Notes: generated by a model from the letters alone, not told the origin. A stretch of DNA of 64,000 nucleotides from Hirudo medicinalis (GCA_011800805.1 MPNW01000147.1:5001-69000), one strand, 5' to 3'. Counted from the first letter of the stretch, positions 1 to 14,131 are shown. Numbers and translations are program-made.

Positions 1-576
1 GACTGACTCGTTTATAAAGACAGTTGAGGGGATCTCATCGTCATTCAATTGTTTTTTATTCCATTAACACCGGTGAAGTTCAAATGTGCAAAAAAAATTC
101 TAAATATTTCAGAAATAATTGATGACACTTGGTTATTAATTTCTTCTAAGAAAAGAGGATGAAACGTCATCATCATCGTCATCATCGTCATCATCACGAA
201 GAGTTCGAGAAAGTGCTTCATAAAAACTTCAACTTTTACAAGTTTTTAAAAAAAGTTCTCGCTAACTCAACTACTAAATATTCTGTGTTTTAAATTAATT
301 ATTCTTTAATTAAATTTAATCTTGACGGGCTGACGGACGGATGGATGGATAGATGGACGGACGAATGGATGGATGGTTGAGAAGAATCGCAGGTTAAAGA
401 TGAAAAGTTAGAATTGATAAGTCAGAAGAATTTTTAGACAATTATTTGATTGAAGAGAATCCTGCGCAGCTGCTACAAAGAATGACTCAATACAGAGTGT
501 GACAGTAGACAGACGCGTGACATTATAAACAGTAAACATGACACAAGTGACGGACAAAAAGCAAACGCTTGCTTAC

Positions 577-1311
577 TTGGCAGGGGGACATCAAACCGGG
601 GAGGGTCTCGGGTCCGTGAATGGTTGAGTTGACGTGCGACGCAAAATCTATGAGTGTGAGGTTGATGCGTTGTCCCACGCTGAAGGAAATCATCCACGGT
701 GTCTGTGGAGAACCGCATCCGGTTTTGCTGGAAATCCAACTGGAGATGAAACCACTTTTGTGGGTGAAGGAGTTGTTTCCACTGATGCTGTTCAGTCGGG
801 CTATTTCCACGTCGGCCGATGTTTTGTCCATTTGGTTGCTGCAGCTGTTTTTGCGAGGCTGAAGGACTGAAGAACAACAAAAAAAGGTCGTAAAATTGCT
901 TTCACAAATCAATGCATCGTCAGTCTGACGTAAATTCGCGTTTAACACGCTTTTTGACTCAATTCGAAATGGAACGACATAAAACCAATGTTGTAGGAAT
1001 GAATATTTGATCGCCAAACAAACCTTTGAGGCATTGGTAGGACGCCATGAGGTACAACTTGAGGTCCTCGTGACAAGGCATGCTTCCGTCGAAGAGTTTG
1101 TCAGGAACTGTAATCTGACACTTCTGCTTCCCAGAACATCGGGCATCAGCAAGTCCCCTGACATCGGCAGAACATCCAACATCATCTCTGTCTTGTTTTA
1201 TGCAGCGTCCTATTCTCATGCGTCCATAGAGAGCCGATGTCATGACGACCACTTCATCTTCGGAGCACTCGGCGTCGAAAGTCTCCCACTGGCAGTACTC
1301 CATCAGTTCCC
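577..1311 (-). CDS. SUEL-type (D-galactoside/L-rhamnose-binding) lectin domain protein, partial
   Basis: Two exons can be joined: 1024-1311 (acceptor CAG, donor GTTTGT, phase 1) and 577-866 (acceptor TTCTTCAG, donor GTAAGC, phase 0). The first exon is a full SUEL lectin domain: YCQWETFDAEC, then EVVVMTSALYGRMRIGRC, GCSADV, CSGKQKCQ, PCHEDLKLYLMASYQC, with the family's cysteine spacing and the YGR sugar-loop signature. The second exon reads on into a region with CGSPQTPW and ISFSVGQRINLTLIDF, the CUB-like module that follows SUEL domains in many uncharacterised lophotrochozoan proteins. Expected role (family knowledge): extracellular carbohydrate binding. The first exon, with the signal peptide, was not found upstream. 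The 3' part lies beyond the left edge, since the second exon ends in SPCQ with an open donor. Which full-length protein this is stays unknown. Confidence 0.85.
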
Positions 1312-1609
1312 CTGAGGCAGTCTTGCTGGATGCTCCTTAGTGTTCAAACTTTCAAGTTCATTGCTTGCCATTTTTTACCTCAATAATTAGCGTTGTTTGT
1401 GTTTTGCATCATGTTTGTTATATTTGTCTTACAATTACATTTATTAAATTATACTTGAGGTGATAATTAAAAATATGACTTTTTATTATTATTATTAAAA
1501 ATTTGTAATAATAACAAAAAGAACAAAAGAAAAACAGCGTTTATTTATGGATATTTAATTGTCAATACTTTATTATTCATAACAATGCTGTTTACACATT
1601 GCAACAGTA

Positions 1610-1644
<35 letters not shown>

Positions 1645-2800
1645 CATCACCAGCTTAACATCTTTTAAGCATTGGAAATTAGGTTAATTATTTGCAATAA
1701 GCACTTTGTACAATATTTTAGATAGTAATAATAACTATAATAATATTCCAATTCATGTGATAGAACATTGTAGATAACAACAAATCTAATAATAGTTATA
1801 ATAACAACCGAGATGATTGAAAAGATTACCTTCCAAGAACAGCAAACATCTGCAAAAAAGGACTACAACGAAGCTGAAGTTGGCTTCAAGACCTTTCGAC
1901 ATGCCGAATTATTGCACAGGCGGTGGTAACTCCACGGAAAATGAAAGCAATCTCCAGGCGATGCGAGCAGAACGCAGACCGTGGAGTCGGTGAAGACTCC
2001 ATAAAAGCTTCCACGGCGCACACCGGTTGTTGCTCCGTGGCTGAAAGTGAAGTACCACCGACGAATGAATTGATTCCTTCGAGAGAATTTAATGAAAATT
2101 CGTGAGTCGAGGGAGAAAAATGAATTATTATTATTATTATTATTATTATTACGTGAAAAGAAGGAAGAATTTATTGATTTCACGGCTCACCTCGGGCAAC
2201 AATGAATGCATTGATTTTGTCTGCGCGGATGACGAATAATTATGAATCGTGACAACTGTTTTATTGCATTTAAAAGATGTAATGATTAATTATTAATTAT
2301 TTCCACAAAATTACGACGACACTTAAAATGTAGATGTTCGTCATTACTGACAAGAATAATCATATTCATTTTGTGTTTTAGCAAGTGCCGATGACTCGAA
2401 CATCTTAAAAGATTTACGCACTTCTCTCTTATCAAAACCTTGACATTCGATTCATAATTACATTTAATCGAAGCTGTTAAACTTCCAAATGAAATAAACA
2501 TTTTGTTTTCAAATTCAATTTTCGTCGAAGCGAAAACAAAGTCGAAGTTCGATGGACATTTGACGTCCCAGGATTGCTTATTAAACTTCCACAAGCAATC
2601 ACTGCTCGAGCGACAAACGCAGACAAGAAGAATCTGAATTTATCGTCCACTATTCGATGAAAACCTGCTCGTGTCACGTCTTCTGGTGGCAGAAGACCAT
2701 AAAAACAGGAATATTATTCTCCATAACAGGGCAGGTGCGAGTAATTATAGGTTAATTAACATGTTTTGAAGAAGTCCTTCTTAATAATTACCATCCATTA

Positions 2801-2829
2801 TTATATATATATATAATATATATATAATA

Positions 2830-2885
<56 letters not shown>
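2801..2885. repeat. (TA)n microsatellite
   Basis: Nearly uninterrupted TA dinucleotides, with short imperfect units at the left end. Confidence 0.9.
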
Positions 2886-2889
<4 letters not shown>

Positions 2890-3463
2890 ATATATTCGTA
2901 TTTGTGGTAGTTTGGCCAAATGTTAGACCCCACTTACATTACAACATTTTCATTGAAAATCTCCAATTTTTACCTTATTTGAGGTAAGTCTTTCAAACCA
3001 CGCAGACACTGTTAAGTATTATTAGCAAGCTATTTATTACATGGAAGAACATATTTTTATTCTTTCGTGCTGACTAAATAGTCTACATTTGTTTAAACAA
3101 CAACACGACACCTACCGACAGGTATGACTTAATACAATTAATTCGCAGGCATCAACTATGTCCGTGAAATAATCTGTAGATGAATATAAATTGGTTTGTA
3201 TTTAAAATAACACTTAAAACTAAATAAAAAGTCTCAATTATATGCCGTCGGACGGTGATGTTGTTGTGTGTCAGAAGATCAAACATCCCTTTCTCGTGGT
3301 TGGTTTCACAAACTTTTGGAAAATTTAAATCTTTCCAGCTGGCTGTGGTTGATTCTTCATTGACAACTTTTTCGGGCTTACTCATCGCATGATAAGGTTG
3401 AGGCTTATTATTATATATATTATTATGTATTATTATGATATATATAATTTATGTAACGTTATA

Positions 3464-3496
<33 letters not shown>

Positions 3497-5489
3497 GTTT
3501 ATGTTTTCTGGTCAGTTATATACTTTATCACTTCTTAACACAAGATGAGCAGAAGATGATGAAAGTACAGAATGACGTCATGCCGATAAATCATGGAAAG
3601 GAGAATGTTGGAGGATTGGATGATGAATGCAGAGGAGAGGATTAATTATTGATTGTTAGGTGCGTCAAATTGAAGGCGCCATTAGCACCTTGTCGAGGTT
3701 TGAGTGGGTGTTGGGGAGAAGTGGGGAGAAATGGGGAGCCACATTCCACGACTGCCCTTCGCATCTTCTTTTCGGAATCAATTAAATCCTCCCAACGTGA
3801 GCCGTCTGAGCTTGGCGACGGCAGAAAAATCTGGAAAATTTCCAAATGGAGAGAAAGTGTTGGAAGAGCAAAGAATTGGAGCGGAAAAGAGGAAAATCTA
3901 ATGAAGGAAGGAAAATCTAAAGGAGATAAATAGAGGCAATCATCGATGTTGTTAGGTCCTGTGTTGTCTCAGCGATCCATTTCATGTCTTTTGTCCTCAT
4001 CACATGGTGCCTCCTCCTGCTCAAACGAATGTGCACATGATCACATGATCACATGTTCACGTCGCGGTTCGTAGACGAACGACTCCTGAGCACGAACGGA
4101 GATAAACTTTTATTTGTAGTTTCAGCCAAGATTTTTGTGCCCACTTCATGTTCCAGAGAGTGACTCGCCAAGAGTTTAAGAGTCACGGGATGGAGGTTAT
4201 GCTTCTGGTCTGAATCATCTTTCTTGTACAAAGTTAATTCGAATAAATAAAGTCAATTGTATTATTGGCTTCGTAAAATAAATAAATAAATATTTGTTTA
4301 TGCTTTCCAAATGGAAACTAGAAATTCAACTATAAAATGCAGTCGGGAGATAGATTGAAGCAACAAAGGCAAAGATGAGGAGACCAAATGCCTCCTTCTT
4401 CATCGGATTGTTCTCCAGTGACGAATCATTTCCTCAACCGCGCGTGTCACGCTGTGCTGAGGAAATCATGGCGGGAGAAATGCAGACGAAGAGGCCCATC
4501 GATCGAGCAATAAAGAAAAGAGACACAACCAGTGGCAACATCCATTGCAAATCAATGCTTCCGACGCGACATGTGATTCGCTCTCCTGCCGAGATGTGTC
4601 GACGACACGATGCTCGGAGGACTCGAGAAGAAGGAACAATCGTCGACGCCTGGAAAAAACTTCATTCGAACAACTGCGAACCACGCACGGACAACAAAGC
4701 TTTCGAGGCGTGCAATTAACCGCCCATTAAAGATACGAGCAGAGATTTGTAAGGACGTAAAGAGAGCTGGAATGAAGGACATGTGCTCGATATCAGCGAG
4801 GAGCAGTAAATGACCTGCCAACGAGAAGGATTTTCCATGTTTTTCTGCCGTTAGTCAACCTTTTCATTCGCGACCTTTTCTGGTTCTGGCAGTCCATGGC
4901 GCTTGTTGTCATTTAACATCTCGACTGGAGTTGACGCCTCTTGGACTGAAATTCTTCTGCCGAGTGTCATTTGAGAACAATTTTCGATCGAGAAAAGGTT
5001 ATTTGAACGAACAAATAACTAACTGTTTTCTATCGCTCAGAAGTTGCAAAATGCGAAACAAACCACAACCGGATGTCGAATTCGTGCATTCCTTGTGCTA
5101 CTTCTGCTTCAATTTTCATTAAATATATTTCGATGCTAATATTCATTTTATCGAAATTAATAATTAACGCTTCTCACAGAATTGTTTCATTAAGTTTTAA
5201 TGAAGACCAAGAGAACAGATAATGGGAAATATTGTTCCACTTAATCCATAAATTGTAATTTCACCATTTCGTGATTTAATTCCCGCGTCCCACCTGTTCC
5301 TTAGCACACCTGCTCAGTTCGACGTCAAGGCAAGCCTCTGCCAAAGGCTTTTTATCATTTTTTTCATCACCTCATACGACATCCGCCATCGTCATCATGA
5401 CCGTCACCAGTTTGACGTCCACAATGAGCACGAAATGCTAGGCCAGGGAATAAACTCCCACAATTCATGCATATGTGCAGCAAAATTTC

Positions 5490-5546
5490 GTGACATGGAT
5501 GGAGATGATGACTACGACGACGATGATGATGATGATGATGATGATG
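5490..5546. repeat. (GAT/GAC)n microsatellite
   Basis: Trinucleotide tract giving an artificial poly-Asp reading frame. It is not part of a recognisable gene. Confidence 0.85.
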
Positions 5547-8500
5547 TCAGAGATGCTGGATTGGAAAATAATGCATGGAAAGACAATGGATTGGAGAAAA
5601 TGAATGGCAAAACCTCTAAGCACCGAAAATGAAAAACATCTCCTTAAGTTGAACTCAAATCGATGGCACCTTTCAACAAACTCATGCTAAATACTAATTA
5701 GAAAATATTCAATGATTTCACCCAGGAAAGAATTTCAATTTTTGTCTTACTTCCACTCATCCCTTAATTATTTCCAGCATCATTACCATTACTCGCCACC
5801 AATTACGCACCTGCTCTGAACGATACAGGTGAGAAGCAAGATTTCAATTACTACAGAGCAAAAAATGTTCATCTCTTTAAGTCAAAAAATGATTCTGATG
5901 AAGAATCCAGATATTATAAAATGTTTTACAAAGGCACGTACATCATCGTCATCGTCGTCATCACCATCAGCGTCTTTAAACTTCCAGCCGAGGTTTGCAA
6001 ATGACGATCCACGATGTTGAAGGGAATGGATATTTTGAACCTCCAGTAGGATGAAGGTGACAATTAATTGATTGGGTGTGGAAGTGTCTGCTTGGAAAAT
6101 AATGATGGAGTCGTTAAAATGGCGTCGCGAATTGTTGCGTCGAGAAGGAGCACTTGAACACGCCACGTAAAAATCATTCCAATAAAATCCTAAACAATGT
6201 TAGTAATAAAATGTCTCAGGAAATACGTAAGTTTAAGAGTGGAGCTACCCTCTGTCGGGCAAAGCACGGAGATGTCAAATTATTGATAGCGACTTTTGAA
6301 GCTCAGTTCCTCCTGATGTTTTAAAGTCTTTCCTCGCAGAGATTAAATGAACTTTTGATTCCTGACCATTTTTTAATGGTTTCCTGAATCCTCGAAAATC
6401 ATTTTCACGGAGGAGGAGTCTTTTGCTCTTCAGACCTCCTCCTTATTTCTTTAAGGCGATCCTGGAAAATATCATCGTGATCACGCCCGCACATTCGGGA
6501 GCGGTGCACGGAGTCGCATCCAGCAACTCGCATGAAAGATCAAAGACTGCACACTAACGACCGAGACAATCGGATGACTCGCTTCTCATCAGCACATGCA
6601 TTATAGATGAACAGCCCTCCTCCTCGATTTAATTGAGAGAGGGTGATGGCATTACTTTGTAATATCGAGCGGTTACCGCATCGATTGGACTCGGTCGTGA
6701 CTCTGAGCCAATCACGTCTTCCAGAGGTCGACCTCTCCATGCCCGGGAAACAATAAATTGTCCGCCAAACGAGAACGCCCTTTAATCTCCGCACTCTTTT
6801 ACCACTCACTTCCCTTCATTTACTTTCTTTCCATCCTTCCTTCGACACGCACCCGCCTTCGCGGAGCAGACGTTTCGAGAACAATGATTCATTTTTTCCT
6901 GTTTTGAATTTGGTAACGTTTCATGGCGTGGAATAAAAAGAATTCTTCCATTCCTCGATAAGATAACGCCAGTTTGTTCCATTTCATTTATCTGCTCCTT
7001 TTGATGCTACCTAATCTCACGCGTACTTGGCATCACCCGCATCATCTTGCTTTTTTCTGCAGATACTGAATTCAGTGCTCATCCGCAAATGAATTGATCG
7101 ATAGGAAATAGATCCAGCTTTTAGGGATCACTTCCATGATTTTTCGTCAGTCGCCTAAACGAAGATTTGCAGTTGCAACATCAAGGGACGTCATGGAAAA
7201 GAGGTGAATAAACATTAAGCAATTCGCAGACTTAAAGCACGAGTAATGATGTCAAATTATGACGTTTTATCGAAGAGCAGATATTTTAAGAAAAGTTTCG
7301 GGGAATATATTTTCAAACAATTTTAAAACCATGAAAATTTTCACAAAAATGAAACTCATCGTTCGCGATAACAGGAAGGCATTTTTCTATTAAATTTTGC
7401 GAGGCTTAAACTCAACAGCTCAGGGCAGACATTTTGAGAATTTGTACTGGACGTGTTCGGATGCACGTTGTAAGAGCTCAAAAAGACACATCTTCAAGGA
7501 AAGGCAACTTCTAAGCTAAATACGAACAGGAAAATGTTTTGAAAAGTTTGGAATATTTTTTTGGAAAAGTGTTTACTCCAGAGATAGAATCAGAGATTAA
7601 GAAGCTTAAGGATCACTTAGTTGAAAGCGTTGTTTTTCCATTTAATTCTGATAACTTTAAAAGTTTTTGACCGGTTGTGGACATCGCTTTAATCCTAAAA
7701 ATCAAATAATCCTGACACGAGGACGAAACATCGAATGCAACCATCGACAGCAAACATACGTGACCGTGTGAAAGACTTCTTCAAGAGGGTTCGTTTGTTT
7801 ATCGACTCACGAAAAATATTTGGACTTTAACTAAGTCTGTCGATGGTGAATTATTTTATTCAGTAAGGTGAAATTGTGACGAAAATAACCCTTAAAAAAT
7901 GTTTATTCATTAAAAATGTCTCCTGAAATCGAGATTAGAAGTGAAGATGTGAAAAAATAGTTTATCACTTCTTATCGGAGGCGACTCCATTACCTCATGG
8001 TCGTCTCAACGATTATTTCACTGGAATCATTCAACATGTCACACACAAACGTTGGGAAAAAACTTTGAACTCCGAGTAAATTCTTCTAAAAGCAAAGGAA
8101 AAATTCACTTCCTTGGAATGCTTTGGTTTTCTCCGGGTAATATATTGAGGCATCTTTATAGGCAGACATTAGCAGGACATGCAACAATAAAATTTCTCTG
8201 CCCTACCAAGTACCAACACACACGCCTCGCCATAAACTTAACAATAAAACTCTGTCCGAAGACATGCTTTCTTTTTAAGCAAATAATTCACACTTAATAA
8301 GTAATAATTATTACTGTTATTGTAATAATAATTGTTATTGTTAATCGACGGTTTGATCGCAGCTTCATTTTTTCAGTCGAAAGATGCCAGTGCAACAAGC
8401 ATTTTATTCGTGTGAGGAGATTGTAGAAGGATTAAACTTTTACATGATTTTATATCACTCTTATGAGCTGTAATATAATATCAAAACTTCATTTGTTGAA

Positions 8501-9872
8501 ATTCAAAGTTTCGTTGACAGCATTTCCACCAAAATATTCTCACAAAACTCTCTTCCAGATCATTTGAAGTCGATTGAATATCAACAAAGACTTGGAATGA
8601 AGAGGTGCAGATCAAGGGGAGCAGAAGGGACTGCCTAAGTTTAAGGTCAAACATCGGTGTCTCCCATCTTATCACTTTGTTTACTCAGCTGATGACAAAA
8701 TGGATATTCAGAAGATTATGACAGTGATGATGATGTTGGCGATGATAATGCTGCTGCTAGGGATGATGATGGTGACGACGACGACGATGTAGGTGATGAT
8801 AACGTCAATGGTGGCCTCCAGCCATGCACCCAGCAGTTCTACCGTGATGGATCTTGCAAAATATTTTAAATCTATTTTAAATATATTTCGTGCTAAAGGG
8901 TAATCTGTCATTTTTAATTCAATGTTTCTGGGAGTTATTACCTGGAAGCGATGCAATTTTACTTCCCAGTTTAAAGAAGCCTTGAAGGAGACAGGCAACT
9001 TAATATCAATTCTCTGGATATCGATGGCTATTCATTACTTTCAAATATTTTTGGACATTTCGAATGATGTTACGATGGATCTTGAAAAACTTAAAACAAC
9101 ACCCTTGCTGTCATAAAGTCATTTTTTTTATATCCGATGAAGGAACATATTGTGAGAACATTTAACCCTACGCTATCAAAATGCTACGAAAAAGTAGGAA
9201 GAATATACGATGGTTTAACTTGTCACAAAAATGTAATTAACATTCATTGAAACATTCAAATATTGTTACCAAATATCTTTTTGTGTGCACCTGTTAGGAT
9301 ATTAAGTCGCATTTTTGTCTAATGTAACAAATGATTTTATTCTAATAATGTTTCTTTCATTATTTGAATTCTTCACAAATGACGGATGATAGCAGTCTTC
9401 ACACTAGTGGTTATTACAATATTAAATTAATAAAATCAACAACAACAACAATAATAATAATAATAATAATAATTTTAAATATTCGATAATATTAGTTATA
9501 AATTACTTTTAAAAAAATAGAACAAAAAACGCTCCAAGGATTACATCAATTTTATATTGAGTAAAAGTATTTTCTGGAGTTTAAGGTTTTCAATTAAATT
9601 TTAACAATAAGTATTACAAATATTATATCAAATTAATCATGTAATTATAAATTAATTATAAATATTACTACAAATATTATTAAGTTGAATAATAAATAAT
9701 CGTTTACCTCCTCACATATGTGTGACTCAAACATTCTGAAATTTGATTCGCATTCCATTACGAGCATTTCAAAACAACTCAACATTTAGTTGACACAAAC
9801 AATGAATATTTTTTCATTTAGCATGAGATTGTATTTAATTATAGTTAATGTAACCATTATAAAAATCAACAA

Positions 9873-10059
9873 AATGTAAACATTAATTAACATAGCGTAA
9901 CCTTTAACATGTAATCTTTAATGAACGTAATGTAATCTTTGATTAGCGTAATTTAACATTTAATGGACGTAATGTAACCTTTAATGAGCATAATGTAATA
10001 TTTAATGAACTTTATGTAACCTTTAATGAGAATAATGTAACCTCTGAAGAAACGTCATG
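9873..10059. repeat. 21-bp minisatellite, about 8-9 diverged units
   Basis: Seven consecutive units of the form TAAYCTTTAATGARCRTAATG run from 9912 to 10059 at a 21-bp period (the last is 22 bp). Less regular units precede them from about 9873. Units differ by 1-5 substitutions, so the array is old. Confidence 0.85.
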
Positions 10060-10531
10060 TAAAATAATTACATAAAAATAAGACCACTAATCTCTTTAAA
10101 CCACCAGCGTATCTCCCGTTGAGAAAGTTTGAACATTTGAATGTCTGCTGGGACTTCGGAAGACAACACATTAACTTCTTCTTAGCCTGCCATTACTGGC
10201 TTGTTAACGCTATCATCACCAAGACAGGCGTCGTCATCAGCATCATAAGCATCATTATCAGCAGCTCTAACTCTTGTAATCTTTCATTCTGCCCAGCTAA
10301 TGAAATGTTACACATCAGATCGAATAAAATATGAGACTATAAGGACATTAAATGATTTTGAATAATTTATTATTAATTAGAAGTGAATTGCCTTTCAAAT
10401 GTTATTTAAAATGAAGAAATCATTTTACAAAACTGAAATTTAAATTTAATGAAACAAATGGAAATTATTGGAAAGTGGACCGAAGTAAAGCTTCTGTCTA
10501 AGGGATGAGTAAGATGGCTTGCAGGGAGTAT

Positions 10532-11010
10532 CGTCATTATCGTAACAGTCATCGTCATCGTCGTCGCCGTCGTCTTCATCATCATCATCATCAACATCAT
10601 CGTCGTCGTCGTCGTCGTCGTCATCATCATGATGTTTTAAACTATCAAAATCCACTGATAAACAAATGAAATGTTGAGAAAATGCCAGCATGACAAACAA
10701 CAACATACAACAATAATCGCATTAAAGCGCCTCAGCAACAACAAGCAACAATAATAATAACAATAATAACAACGACAACAACAATATTGTTAACAATATT
10801 AACAACAGATTGACGAATAGGAGAGATGATGATGTGCGAGGTGAGCGTGAGAAGAAGACGAGGAGCTGATTTGCATTTTTTGTTAAATTTCTGATTCCAA
10901 CTCGGGCAGTGGGAACCGAGATAAAGTCGAGTTGTTGTTATCGCTTTTGCTCTTGTTGTCGACTACATCGACTACATCGACGACGACGATGACTACATCA
11001 ACTACTCGAA
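10532..11010. repeat. Cluster of trinucleotide microsatellites
   Basis: CAT/CGT tracts at about 10532-10630, AAC/AAT tracts at about 10740-10800, and GAC/TAC/ATC tracts at about 10965-11005. The long Asp, Thr and Met frames here are artefacts of these repeats. Confidence 0.8.
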
Positions 11011-12334
11011 TGTATTTTGAATCCATCAGGTTCCAATGATTAAACAAATTGCAAGGCTTAATTTGCATGCCGTTTGGAGATGTAACGTTTGTTGTTGAAA
11101 ATACACTCATCCATGCACACGTGTATCGTGCACCACACACTTGGGCGGGAACCACCAAACGCACATGAGCTCACCAGGCGCCCTCGACTCAGGCCTGTTA
11201 GTACGTGTGGGTAGGAATAACTTTTTATGCTCAACAACTTTTGGCGCGAAGAACTTGAACAACCACTTGCCTCTGACTGACCATAACTTGTTCTATTTAT
11301 TAAGTCATCATCGTCGTCGTCGTCATTTTCCATTGCAATGAGTATTTACAACATTTACAACAGCGAGTTGTGATCTTCATTTGGATCATCCATGCCATCA
11401 TGTTGTTTATGGAGTTATTTGTGTTTTTAATGTTGCTAGGTTAAACGTCCAATTTATTGCTTGTTTGCAGATGTGCTTGTACGCTTGTGAGATTTTTATT
11501 TTGAGCTGGATAACATAACTCACATCCGCCTACAATAAGGAGAAGAAGAGCCTAAGACATCCAGCTAGGTTCTTGTGTATCTCTCGGTTACCGTTGTATG
11601 CCTGTGTGCGTGCAACATCTGCTCGGCAGTTCCAAAGTTTTGCTGCTCAACGTCAAAACTCCTCTAGTAGGCGTTGAAGTGACCAAAAAGTTAACGTCGA
11701 GGGAATACGCGAATTTTGGTCACTCGCCCTTTTTAAGGTCATTTGGGGGATTTTCTGATGAATGAGGAGGTTATTGGTGGATTGGGTAATTCGTAATAGT
11801 GACATTCAATCATTGCAACCGAGGATTCCTAACGTTGGATTGGCTCAAGGAAACTCATCCAAGGAAAGAATTTGATTAATACTCCAGCACAAGATGCAGG
11901 GGTGAGATAAAATTTTCTGTAAAAAAAATAACAAATAATTATGAGTAATATTAATAAGACGTAATCATACTATTCCTTATTAATATAAAGCACCTGTAAT
12001 ATTTTATTTGCTTCCCAGAAATGGAATGTAGTCAGATTTGTTTTGGATTATTGATCGATTTTCCCGGTAATCATGTTTATACTTTTCATCCTTTTGCTCT
12101 CTTCTTAATTTCAGCTGTTGATGAAAACTTAACTGAAAATCGTTTCTAAATTTGTAAAAAAAAACATGAGAATAAATAATAATGATAAATTATAATTGGC
12201 AGTAATTAATTTAGTGATACTTGAGGCAGCAAATACAAACTTTAGATGGATTTAACATGTAAAACCTACGTTTTAATGATTCTACTAAAAGGCATTTAAG
12301 CTAAAAACAATTAGAATTACATCAATGTTGTTAC

Positions 12335-12384
<50 letters not shown>

Positions 12385-13412
12385 GTTATTGTTATTGTTA
12401 TTCATAACTAATAATTGCTAATACATACAAAAGAATGTGATATTCCGAGGGAAATATCTCTCCCTGACGAGAAGATGCTGATGTTGCAGCAGCAGCTTCC
12501 AATGCAGCAGGAGCTCCTAATTACACAACTCCGAATAACTTCTTACAAAGCATGAAGAACAGCATTTTATCCACGTTATAATTATTGGTTTTATTTCAAA
12601 TTCACTCACTGGGATTACCTCATTGTGACTTATAATTGAACGAATTTGTAATATTATTTCGTCACAATTAAACGATTATTGGAATTTAAAAAAACCCGGC
12701 ATAATTGCGATTCTTATTAGTTTCAAATGTCAGAGCTAAATATTGAAGATAAGTCTGCTTGAACATCTTGCAACAGGATGCGTCATCGCTCGCGTGCTCG
12801 GGAATGTTTACAAGATGGCGGTGCTTTTGAGGAAGAACTTTACATTTTAGCATCGCTAAACTCTTTAGGTGTATCAATCCGATGTAAACCCCAGTGGGAG
12901 GTGATGTGGGTCTTAACTCATTGTTCCATGGAAAAGTGCAAGGAGGCGGTTTGCCGTCCGAAGATTCACACTTGTTGAGAGCTTTGTGACTCACTGTAAA
13001 TGTTTCGTCAGTTGGAAGAGTGGATATGAGAGCAACTGTATTTTTTCAATGTTGCAGTTATTTTGTTATTTAATAACTTATTAACATATTTGATTACGTT
13101 GTGTTTTCGACTGTGCTTGAATGTTGTCAAGTTATGGGTATGAAATATGTCGCATAAAACACATACAATATTACAAAGTTGTGGAACGTGTCTTGAGCAG
13201 TTTGAAACAAATTCTGCGTAATAATTCCATTAATTCGGAAGGTTAATTAATGTTATAAATAATTATGCGTTCCCTCACATTTTTTTGCGATAATTTAATC
13301 CTTAAAACTCAGAAATCAGACAAATTACAATATTGCTCCACGGGTAATTTTTAAAACTCCGGTTACGGAAAGAGTGAAATTTGTTGTTGCTGTATTATTT
13401 ATCACCTAAAAC
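11011..13412. other. Intergenic stretch
   Basis: No gene recognised. It contains a TTA/GTT tract at about 12333-12402. A short ATG frame at about 11400-11440 encodes a hydrophobic stretch followed by a possible donor, but its phase does not fit the collagen exon downstream. Confidence 0.5.
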
Positions 13413-14131
13413 CAGTGTTGCGAAAATTACTGCTCTTCAATACGAAAGTAAAAGTACAAGAAACACCTCAAAAATATACTGAATGTGCTTTTTGTCATAG
13501 TAATTTGTCAAGCATATTAAGCTATATTATTGTGATCGTACACCATTCCATCATGTTTCCAATGTAACTGTCTGAACTAATGTAATAATATTAACTGTTA
13601 AACTACAAACTGTTACTACTAACCAAATAATGACATTCACACTAATGAAAGTGTTTCTCCTCAATCAATGTATAACGGATAGTCCTACAGAAGTCATAAG
13701 TACTTGTTGACTTTCAACCAAGTCCTCAAAGTTTATCACTCACCCTAGTAAGCCATCTTGTAGAGATGGGATGGTAAGTGTTCATTACTCATTAGTTTGG
13801 TGTGTAACATTACATATAAAACCGTACGAATGCCCGAGCACACTACCCAAGATTTTTTGGCGCCAATTTACCTGAACGGACGCATCATGCAATAAGCTGC
13901 ACAATCAATTTATACTTTATGTATTTTTTTTGTTAACGTTTAGTTTTGTTTACTTCACTTTGTAACGCTTTGTGGCGGACAAGTAGCGAAATAAAAGTAT
14001 TTCCGAAAATCTTACTTTGTTGCAAGTAAAAGTACTGAGAAATGTCCTTAATTCGTAACAAGTGAAAAAGTACTTCTGCTGTACTTAAGTAAAGTAACGC
14101 ATCACTTTTACTTCGTTACCGAACAGCACCG
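13413..14131. mobile_element. Non-autonomous hAT-type DNA transposon (MITE), 719 bp
   Basis: The left end starts CAGTGTTGCG and the right end, read inverted, starts CGGTGCTGTTCGG. Both subterminal regions carry a GAA(A)GTAAAAGTAC/GA block in inverted orientation. It is flanked by CCTAAAAC (13405-13412) and CTTAAAAC (14132-14139), an 8-bp target-site duplication with one mismatch. The 8-bp duplication and CAGTG-like ends are hAT hallmarks. No transposase ORF is present inside. Confidence 0.75.

Larger units (their letters stand above)
1312..9870. other. Gene-poor stretch left of the minisatellite
   Basis: I see no ORF with recognisable protein content. Small islands of higher GC stand out at about 1870-2110, 3650-3930, 4360-4830 and 6400-6860, but their ORFs lack family motifs and convincing splice sites. 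Simple repeats include ATT runs at 1610-1643, 2125-2151 and 3459-3494, a TA-rich run at 2801-2885, and a GAT/GAC run at 5490-5546. The missing 5' exon(s) of the SUEL-lectin gene should lie somewhere in here on the minus strand. Confidence 0.5.

Noticed and set aside
1863..2183. Minus-strand ORF as first exon of the SUEL-lectin gene
   Set aside because: No signal peptide; possible donors are in phase 2 or absent, while the lectin exon needs phase 1; contains a repeat-derived Asn run.
4375..4719. 114-codon plus-strand ORF with balanced composition
   Set aside because: No family motif, overlapping ORFs of similar length in four other frames, no flanking splice sites that fit a model.
10406..10706. 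Poly-Asp and poly-Thr/Met reading frames
   Set aside because: Produced by a CAT/CGT microsatellite; no coding signal outside the repeat.
11400..11442. Short hydrophobic frame MLFMELFVFLMLL followed by a GTTAAA donor, considered as the collagen start exon
   Set aside because: Ends in phase 1, whereas both the candidate exon at 17039 (phase 2) and the 7S exon (phase 0) need other phases; 5.6 kb away with no support.
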